DNA of 9,876 nt, taken from positions 1-9,876 of the forward strand of contig JAFOCY010000203.1 of the NCBI GenBank assembly GCA_017380995.1, in the 5' to 3' direction. Each line of letters starts with the position of its first letter. Within the stretch, counting starts at the first letter, position 1. Both the position numbers and the translations under genes were made by a program. This document shows, piece after piece, positions 5,038 through 9,876 of the stretch. The stretch is from Oscillibacter sp. (GTDB lineage: Bacteria > Bacillota > Clostridia > Oscillospirales > Oscillospiraceae). The notes below the pieces were generated by a model, which did no database searches, was not told the origin of the DNA, and saw only the letters and a list, made by a program, of their open reading frames with translations.

Positions 5038-6546
5038 TCAGTCCGCTTCCACCCAGTCCCGGCACCGCGCCACGGCCCGGCGCCACTGGCGTACCCGCTC
5101 CCGGCACTCCCCGGCATCCTTCACCGGCGCAAACACGTGCTGGCTGCGGCGCAGGGCGGACAGCTCCTCCAGGTCCTTCCACACGCCCACGGCAAGACCG
5201 GCCAGGGCCGCCGCACCAAAGGCGGTGGTCTCCACCTGTACCGGACGGTCCACCCGCATCTGCAGCAGGTCCGCCTGGGTCTGCATCAAAATATCGCTGA
5301 CAGAGGCGCCGCCATCCACCCGCAGGTCCGTCAGAGGACAGGGGGCGTCGTCATTCATCGCCTCCACCAGGTCCACCACCTGGAAGGCAATGGACTCCAG
5401 CACCGCCCGGGCGATGTGGGCTTTGCCGGATCCCCGGGTGAGGCCCACGATGGTGCCCCGGGCGTACATATCCCAATAGGGGGCGCCAAGGCCGGTAAAG
5501 GCAGGGATCACATAAACACCTCCCGAGGATGGAACACTCTCTGCCAGGCGGTCACATTCCGGCGCGGAGGAGATCAGCCCCAGCTCGTCCCGCAGCCACT
5601 GGATGGTACTGCCGGCGTTGAACACGCTGCCCTCCAGGGCGTAGGTGGTTTTTCCCCGGACGGTCCAGCCCACGCTGGTCACAAGGCCGGAGCGGGAGCG
5701 CACCGCTTCCTCTCCCACATTCATCAGGGTAAAACAGCCGGTGCCGTAGGTATTTTTCGCCTGTCCCGGCGCAAAGCAGCCCTGACCGAAGAGAGCCGCC
5801 TGCTGGTCGCCGGCGCTGCCGCAGATGGGCACGCCTGCCAAAGCCTCCAGGCCAGGGATGCCCTCGGCCACTGTGCCGTAAACCTCGCTGTTGGACCTGG
5901 GATCGGGTAGGAGGCTCATAGGGATCTCCAGCAGCTCGCAAAGGTCCTTGTCCCATTCCAGGGTATGGATGTTAAAGAGCATGGTGCGGCTGGCGTTGGA
6001 ATGGTCCGTCACATGGACCTTGCCGCCCGTCAGGTTCCAGATGAGCCAGGAATCCACCGTGCCGGCACAAAGCTCGCCCCGCTCCGCCCGCTCCCGGGCG
6101 CCGGGGACGTTATCCAGCAGCCAGCGGATCTTGGTGCCGGAAAAATAGGCGTCGATGACAAGACCCGTCTTTTCCATCACGCCCTGGGTCAGTCCCCTGC
6201 CTTTCAGCTCGTCACAAAGTGCCGCGGTGCGGCGGCACTGCCAGACGATGGCGTTATAGAGGGGTTTTCCGGTGGCACGGTCCCAGAGGATGGTGGTCTC
6301 ACGCTGGTTGGTGATGCCAAGGGCAGCAATGCAGCGCGGGTCGATATGGGCGGCATCCACCGCTTCCATCAAGGCTCGCTTCTCCGTGTTCCAGATCTCC
6401 ATGGGGTCATGCTCCACCCAGCCGGGCCGGGGATAGATCTGACGGAAGGGATGCTGGGAGCGGGAGACGATCTGCCCCTTCCGGTCAAACAAAATCGCCC
6501 GGGACGATGTGGTGCCCTGATCCAGCGCAACAACGTAAGTATCCAT
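5038..6546 (-). CDS. glpK: Glycerol kinase
   Basis: GlpK phosphorylates cytoplasmic glycerol with ATP to sn-glycerol 3-phosphate, feeding glycolysis and phospholipid synthesis. The 502 residues match the FGGY-family length exactly. Visible motifs: DQGTTS (9-14, phosphate loop), GITNQRET (77-84, glycerol-binding Arg and Glu), DAYFSGTKIRWLL (132-144), GDQQAALFGQ (246-255, catalytic Asp D247), YGTGCF (267-272), GLGAPYWDMYARG (352-364) and VDGGASVSDILMQ (410-422). The segment just before GDQQ reads EGIPGLEALAGVPICGSA and lacks the His-Phe-Tyr/Phe motif whose histidine is phosphorylated by HPr in Enterococcus and Bacillus enzymes, so PTS activation is not expected. ATG 6546 follows AGGAGG (6554-6559) by seven bases. 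No glpF, glpD or glpP is adjacent; instead it diverges from a lipase-like hydrolase gene. No clear terminator follows its stop. Confidence 0.97.
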   Translation of the reverse strand: MDTYVVALDQGTTSSRAILFDRKGQIVSRSQHPFRQIYPRPGWVEHDPMEIWNTEKRALMEAVDAAHIDPRCIAALGITNQRETTILWDRATGKPLYNAIVWQCRRTAALCDELKGRGLTQGVMEKTGLVIDAYFSGTKIRWLLDNVPGARERAERGELCAGTVDSWLIWNLTGGKVHVTDHSNASRTMLFNIHTLEWDKDLCELLEIPMSLLPDPRSNSEVYGTVAEGIPGLEALAGVPICGSAGDQQAALFGQGCFAPGQAKNTYGTGCFTLMNVGEEAVRSRSGLVTSVGWTVRGKTTYALEGSVFNAGSTIQWLRDELGLISSAPECDRLAESVPSSGGVYVIPAFTGLGAPYWDMYARGTIVGLTRGSGKAHIARAVLESIAFQVVDLVEAMNDDAPCPLTDLRVDGGASVSDILMQTQADLLQMRVDRPVQVETTAFGAAALAGLAVGVWKDLEELSALRRSQHVFAPVKDAGECRERVRQWRRAVARCRDWVEAD

Positions 6547-6580
6547 AGGGAAACCTCCTCTGGTAAATGATATCGGAAGG

Positions 6581-6589
6581 TGATATAAT
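6581..6589 (+). promoter_or_regulatory. Hydrolase promoter, extended -10 (TGATATAAT)
   Basis: On the plus strand a perfect TATAAT (6584-6589) is preceded by TGA (6581-6583). The -35 region (TGGTAA at 6561-6566) is weak, as is common with extended -10 elements. The start would be near 6596, leaving about 34 bases before the ATG at 6630. It faces the glpK -10 element across 12 bases. Confidence 0.62.
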
Positions 6590-6601
6590 TAAATTGACGA
6601 T

Positions 6602-6610
6602 ATTATACCA
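6602..6610 (-). promoter_or_regulatory. glpK promoter, extended -10 (TGGTATAAT)
   Basis: On the minus strand a perfect TATAAT (6602-6607) is preceded by TGG (6608-6610), an extended -10 element. The -35 position at 6625-6630 reads TGGAAA, four of six matching. Transcription would begin near 6595, giving a leader of about 50 bases that ends in the AGGAGG of glpK. Confidence 0.65.
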
Positions 6611-6611
6611 T

Positions 6612-6619
6612 AAAGGAGG
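6612..6619 (+). promoter_or_regulatory. Ribosome binding site that fixes the hydrolase start
   Basis: AAAGGAGG lies ten bases before ATG 6630. The in-frame ATG at 6567 lies upstream of the predicted promoter and would add 21 residues unlike the family, so it is rejected as the start. Confidence 0.85.
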
Positions 6620-6629
6620 CGGCATTTCC

Positions 6630-7568
6630 ATGGTATTCCAGGAATTTACCTACCTTTCCGCCAACGGCAAAACCCCCATCCACGCGGTGGAATGGCTGCC
6701 GGAGGGAACCCCCATTGCCGTTTTGCAGATTACCCACGGTGTGTCCGAGCACATCCTGCGTTACGAACCCTTTGCCCGGTACCTGACGGACCGAGGCTTT
6801 GCCGTTGTGGGCCATGACCATCTGGGTCACGGCGGCTCCCAGATCCAGGGCAAGGGAGGACTGTACTTTGGTCCCAAGGGCAGCTGGGATATCGTAGTAC
6901 AGGACCTGGAGGTCCGCCGTCAGCTGGCCCGGGAGCAATTCCCCTCTATTCCCTATTTTCTGCTGGGCCACTCCATGGGTTCTTTCGTCCTTCGGACCCA
7001 CCTGATCCGTTATCCCGGCGTATCAAACGGTGCCATCATCATGGGTACTGGCCAGATGCCCCAGCTGATTCTCAAGGGCGGCATCCTGGTGGCCCGTCTC
7101 GAAGGCAGCCGGGTAGGCGAGGATCAGCCCAGCCCCCTGGTGAACAAGATGGCCTTCGGTCCCTACAACAAACCCTTCGCCCCCAACCGTACCCCCTACG
7201 ACTGGCTCAGCGCCAACCCGCAAAATGTGGACTTTTACATTTCCCAGCCTCTTTGCGGCGGCATCCCCTCCACGGGACTGTTCCGGGAAATGCTGGGCGG
7301 GATGTCCTATATCGCGGCGGCGAAAAACCTCTGCAAAATGGATGTCAACACCCCCGTTTTGTTCGTCTCCGGCGAGCAGGACCCCGTGGGAGACATGGGC
7401 AAAGGCGTCCGCCGGGCCTATGAGATCTTCCTCGCCGCCGGTGTGCGGGATGTGGGACTGAAATTCTACCCGGGTCTGCGGCATGAGATTTTAAATGAGG
7501 ACTGCAGGGAGGAGGTCTTCCAGGACCTGTTCCACTGGATGGGAACCAAAACCGCCGCTCCCCTTTAA
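6630..7568 (+). CDS. Alpha/beta hydrolase, monoacylglycerol lipase / lysophospholipase-like (serine aminopeptidase S33 family)
   Basis: A cytoplasmic serine hydrolase of 312 residues, no signal peptide. The fold landmarks are in order: the oxyanion-loop motif HGVSEHILRYE at 36-46, typical of monoglyceride lipases; GHDHLGHGGS at 61-70; the nucleophile elbow GHSMGS at 113-118 with Ser115; the acid Asp251 in SGEQDPVGD; and the catalytic His285 in GLRHEILNE. A cap region of about 100 residues lies between Ser115 and Asp251. Members cleave monoacylglycerols, lysophospholipids or other small esters; the exact substrate here is not provable from sequence. The divergent, promoter-sharing glycerol kinase makes release of glycerol from monoacylglycerol an attractive guess. 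The gene is monocistronic, with the terminator at 7599-7630 about 30 bases after its stop. Family and catalytic triad are secure, substrate inferred. Confidence 0.9.
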   Translation: MVFQEFTYLSANGKTPIHAVEWLPEGTPIAVLQITHGVSEHILRYEPFARYLTDRGFAVVGHDHLGHGGSQIQGKGGLYFGPKGSWDIVVQDLEVRRQLAREQFPSIPYFLLGHSMGSFVLRTHLIRYPGVSNGAIIMGTGQMPQLILKGGILVARLEGSRVGEDQPSPLVNKMAFGPYNKPFAPNRTPYDWLSANPQNVDFYISQPLCGGIPSTGLFREMLGGMSYIAAAKNLCKMDVNTPVLFVSGEQDPVGDMGKGVRRAYEIFLAAGVRDVGLKFYPGLRHEILNEDCREEVFQDLFHWMGTKTAAPL

Positions 7569-7598
7569 CGCAGCCTCCATCCTCAGCTTTTTGATCTC

Positions 7599-7630
7599 AA
7601 AGCCCGCAGGGTCGATCCCTGCGGGCTTTT
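7599..7630. terminator. Terminator between the hydrolase and MerR genes, best on the plus strand
   Basis: AAAGCCCGCAGGG (7599-7611) pairs perfectly with CCCTGCGGGCTTT (7617-7629) around a 5-base loop, followed by T on the plus strand. The MerR-family gene, reading the other way, stops four bases from it, so it probably terminates both convergent transcripts, though the minus-strand T-run (TTT then G) is weak. Confidence 0.88.
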
Positions 7631-7633
7631 GCT

Positions 7634-8533
7634 TCACTTGGATCCTTTCGCTTTCCTGACAAGATTGTAGTCCGTATCATAGTACAAACCAAGTTCAGCG
7701 CAAATTCTGTTATTCGTGCCGGTAAGCGCATCGTGGTATGCCCGGTATGTGGGAGAAAGGATCTTCATGTTCGGAATGAAGATATCGTTGTACCCTTTGT
7801 TTTGGAGCTCCTTCATAAACTTCCTTTGCTCAATATACGCAGGGTGGAAGCGCAGCAAGCGCTTCGTTCTGTATCCATCCAAAACCGTTTTTTTCAGTTT
7901 TTCGTATTCTTCCGGGCTGGGATCAAGATACCGCTCCATCCTCGCGGCCTCTCTTCTTTCCATCTGCTCCGGCGTTTCCTGCCTTAGAAGGCGGAGCATG
8001 ATCCAGCCGGAAAATCTCATCAGCAGAGGGATCCTGATCTGCGTGTTATCCCAAAACTCCTTAATGGTGTTATAGGCCTCCTCCTGCTCCTTTGTCTGGA
8101 GCCTGATCTGCAAGTACGGCCGAAAGTGACTCAGGAAATACTGTCCATAAAAGCCCGGGACCGCATCCTGGATCGCCTGGGCTACAGTTTCATATTCCAA
8201 CTGCGCATAGGCCTGATCCACATCATGAGTGGATATGAACGCCTGAAGTTCAAGAAGCTCACTTTGCTTGTCCTGCAGCTCGGTCTCTTTTTCTTTCAGA
8301 ACTTTCTGCAGGATCGACTCGTCCCCGCCGCTGATGATCTTTTGTATATCCGAAATACCGATCCCAAGCTTTCGGTACACAGAGATGGTTTTCAGAGTCC
8401 TTATGTGCTCCTGGGAATAGTTGCGGTATCCATTTTCGTCCTTGGGGACAGTCAGCAGGCCCTTCTCCTCGTAAAATTTGATGGCCCGTTTGGTAAGGCC
8501 CAATTCCTTGGAAATGTCATGGATCGTCATCAT
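7634..8533 (-). CDS. MerR-family transcriptional regulator with a ~200-residue unassigned C-terminal domain
   Basis: Residues 1-70 form a clear MerR winged helix-turn-helix: TIHDISKELGLTKRAIKFYE (3-22), then GLL, NGYRNYS (34-40) and the second helical part with KLGIGISDIQKII (55-67). A dimerising coiled coil follows (about 71-100, LQKVLKEKETELQDKQSELL). The remaining 200 residues are helical, charged, with an amphipathic hydrophobic stretch near 167-184, and match no effector domain I recognise; there is no Cys metal site or GyrI-like signature. At 299 residues it is long for the family. ATG 8533 and the next codon ATG 8530 are both usable after AAGGAGG (8539-8545). The gene is visibly AT-richer than its neighbours, suggesting acquisition. 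It is flanked by terminators on both sides with no partner gene, so it seems to be a solitary, probably autoregulated unit. Family is sure; inducer and regulon unknown. Confidence 0.9.
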   Translation of the reverse strand: MMTIHDISKELGLTKRAIKFYEEKGLLTVPKDENGYRNYSQEHIRTLKTISVYRKLGIGISDIQKIISGGDESILQKVLKEKETELQDKQSELLELQAFISTHDVDQAYAQLEYETVAQAIQDAVPGFYGQYFLSHFRPYLQIRLQTKEQEEAYNTIKEFWDNTQIRIPLLMRFSGWIMLRLLRQETPEQMERREAARMERYLDPSPEEYEKLKKTVLDGYRTKRLLRFHPAYIEQRKFMKELQNKGYNDIFIPNMKILSPTYRAYHDALTGTNNRICAELGLYYDTDYNLVRKAKGSK

Positions 8534-8551
8534 ATTCGCCTCCTTGAAACC

Positions 8552-8582
8552 AGCATAAGGCTGTACGCTGCGTACATGTCAA
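8552..8582 (-). promoter_or_regulatory. MerR-type promoter with 19-base spacer and palindromic operator
   Basis: On the minus strand TTGACA (8577-8582) and TATGCT (8552-8557) are 19 bases apart, the over-long spacing that MerR activators correct by untwisting DNA. Inside the spacer is a perfect dyad, TGTACGC-A-GCGTACA (8562-8576). Transcription would start near 8545, almost at the ribosome binding site, so the leader is only about a dozen bases. Confidence 0.85.
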
Positions 8583-8637
8583 GATGCACCCGATGATTTT
8601 TTCCGGATCATATCGCAAACGCACATGGGTCCCATCT

Positions 8638-8678
8638 AAAAAACAGTAAGCGGTATGCAAAAGGCATACCGCTTACTG
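8638..8678 (-). terminator. Terminator of the surface-protein gene
   Basis: CAGTAAGCGGTATGC (8644-8658) and its exact complement (8664-8678) form a 15-bp stem with a 5-base loop, followed on the minus strand by six T residues. It lies about 30 bases after the stop of the gene ending at 8710 and insulates the MerR promoter from it. Confidence 0.93.
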
Positions 8679-8709
8679 AAAACAGCTTTCTACCGATTGG
8701 ATGGACCGC

Positions 8710-9876
8710 TCACTTTCCGCTGATCTCCACCGCCCGGACGATGCCGTCCTGCACGTAGAGGTCGCACTTTTCCGCGTAGGCATGGCCCTGGTCCAGGGTC
8801 ATCCAGCGCTTGGTGGCGCGGTTATAGCACATCACATCCTCGGCCACGGCATAGAGCTTTCCCTTCACCGTTACCGCTGTGGGAGAGGACCAAGCGCTGT
8901 TGGGCACGTTGCTCAGCTTCTCCAATACGCTCACCCGTACAAAGCGGTCGCCCCGCAGGGTAGCGGCCACATAGTCGCCGTCCTCCACCTGGTAACTCGT
9001 CTCGTAGGCGCCGGTACTGGCCACAGCGCCATCCTTGGCGTACTGAACATTCAAGGTCTTGACTTCCGTCTCGCCAAACTCATCGTACTGGGTGCTGCGG
9101 CTCACGTCAGCCCGGCCGTAATACACCGTGCCGCCCTTGCTGTCCCCGATCTGGATCAGGTCTACCTCGCCCGCCCAGTTTTTCCGGGCGTAGGCGATCT
9201 GGCTTGCGGGGATCTCAGCGAGGAGCAGGTCCGCCAGGGCAACGCTCTTCGTTCCCTCAAAGAGCATCACATTCTCCGCAAGGTCCAGCTTTCCCAGCTT
9301 CCGCTCGCCCACATCCAGCTTGCCGTCCACGCCGTCCTTGGGGGCACTCAGCTTCACGCCCTCCTTCCTGCCGGAAAGAGCGACGATCATTCCCTCAAAG
9401 TCCTCCGCGTTGGAAACTGCCCCCAGGGCGATGCGGTTGGAGCCGCACAAAAGCTGTACCTGGCCTCCCGCCACGATGCCAATGGCATTGGCATCCATTC
9501 CCTTGGCAACGCCGGCCACCTGGCCGTCCTCGGTGAGAAGGAGGGTCATGGTGCTGCCGGGCTTGTATTTTGCAACGCTGTCCATGGCAGAGGAAAGAAC
9601 ATTGAGCTTTACGCCGCCCAGGACAGAGATCTCCATGGGCTCCTTGGGACTGGGACTGCACTCCTCGTAATAGACGCTCACGCGGGTATCGCAGACCCGG
9701 ATGGAATGGGTGGCGGCGGAATAGGTGGCAACATCCCCCTTACGCAGGTCGCTGACGCCGGCCTTTACGCCGTTTTTATAGATGGTATAGGTGTTGTTCC
9801 CCGCCAGGGCCTCAAAGCCCTTGGCAGAGCCGCTCTCCTCCACTACGACCGCTGTCTTCACCTGGTTCCCGGCCAC
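8710..9876 (-). CDS. Probable secreted or cell-surface beta-rich protein, C-terminal 388 residues (N-terminus beyond window)
   Basis: The frame is open at the right edge, so the true start, and any signal peptide or S-layer-homology anchor, lies outside. The visible 388 residues have no membrane segments. They are rich in Val, Gly, Ala, Ser and Thr in alternating beta-strand patterns with few Cys, as in extracellular proteins. Two stretches look like related modules: LRKGDVATYSAATHSIRV (near 44-61) and a later one around EDGDYVAATLRGDRFVRV (near 298-315), each a GD turn followed by strands. My recollection is that long proteins with SLH domains in Oscillospiraceae carry regions like the first module, so an S-layer-associated protein is the best guess, but no SLH motif is present here. 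Codon use matches the high-GC neighbours. The stop at 8710-8712 is followed by a strong terminator. Function unknown. Confidence 0.7.
   Translation of the reverse strand: MAGNQVKTAVVVEESGSAKGFEALAGNNTYTIYKNGVKAGVSDLRKGDVATYSAATHSIRVCDTRVSVYYEECSPSPKEPMEISVLGGVKLNVLSSAMDSVAKYKPGSTMTLLLTEDGQVAGVAKGMDANAIGIVAGGQVQLLCGSNRIALGAVSNAEDFEGMIVALSGRKEGVKLSAPKDGVDGKLDVGERKLGKLDLAENVMLFEGTKSVALADLLLAEIPASQIAYARKNWAGEVDLIQIGDSKGGTVYYGRADVSRSTQYDEFGETEVKTLNVQYAKDGAVASTGAYETSYQVEDGDYVAATLRGDRFVRVSVLEKLSNVPNSAWSSPTAVTVKGKLYAVAEDVMCYNRATKRWMTLDQGHAYAEKCDLYVQDGIVRAVEISGK

Noticed and set aside
6567..6629. Upstream start (ATG 6567) for the hydrolase
   Set aside because: It lies before the predicted promoter, has no ribosome site, and the added residues do not resemble the family's N-terminus; ATG 6630 has AAAGGAGG.
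8625..8635. Palindrome ATGGG-T-CCCAT near the terminator at 8638
   Set aside because: Five-base arms are short and occur readily by chance; no gene or promoter is clearly tied to it.

Overview
The window looks like core chromosome of a moderately high-GC Firmicute, most likely an Oscillospiraceae/Clostridia gut-type bacterium. This placement is inferred from protein flavour: an archaeal-type prolyl-tRNA synthetase, the small zinc-ribbon protein, the RidA/dehydratase pair and the secreted beta-rich protein. GC-rich codon choice and strong AGGAGG-type ribosome binding sites agree with it, but no marker gene settles the genus. Nine genes and no mobile element, tRNA, rRNA or CRISPR array are visible. 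Both end genes are cut by the window edges.

Layout, left to right. (1) 1-714 (-): N-terminal half of prolyl-tRNA synthetase, with a near-consensus promoter at 783-811. (2) 872-1378 (+): a YgjP-type zinc metallopeptidase, possibly made from a leaderless mRNA. (3) 1408-2735 (-): a two-gene operon of a PLP-dependent threonine/serine dehydratase and RidA, overlapping by ATGA and driven by a strong promoter at 2766-2794. A terminator at 1378-1404 is shared with the convergent peptidase gene. (4) 2822-3199 and 3273-4382 (-): a conserved small protein of unknown function downstream of an ion-transporter-superfamily permease. (5) 4504-4917 (-): a zinc-ribbon/coiled-coil protein with its own promoter and terminator. 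(6) 5038-6546 (-): glycerol kinase, divergent from (7) 6630-7568 (+), a monoacylglycerol-lipase-like hydrolase. Their two promoters face each other almost symmetrically. (8) 7634-8533 (-): a MerR-family regulator of visibly lower GC than its surroundings, with a textbook MerR-type promoter (19-base spacer containing a perfect dyad). (9) 8710-9876 (-): C-terminal 388 residues of a probable secreted or cell-surface protein.

Functional links. The dehydratase releases reactive enamine/imine intermediates that RidA hydrolyses, so that pair is a coherent unit. The lipase-like hydrolase could release glycerol from monoacylglycerol, and GlpK would phosphorylate it; the shared control region supports a link but the substrate is inferred. 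Most of the window is housekeeping. I see no evidence for a new multi-gene system. The most interesting signals are regulatory: the face-to-face promoters at 6581-6610, the MerR operator at 8552-8582, the possible leaderless peptidase transcript, and a GTAGGGGCGG-type hairpin at 4448-4471 that may belong to a dispersed repeat family.
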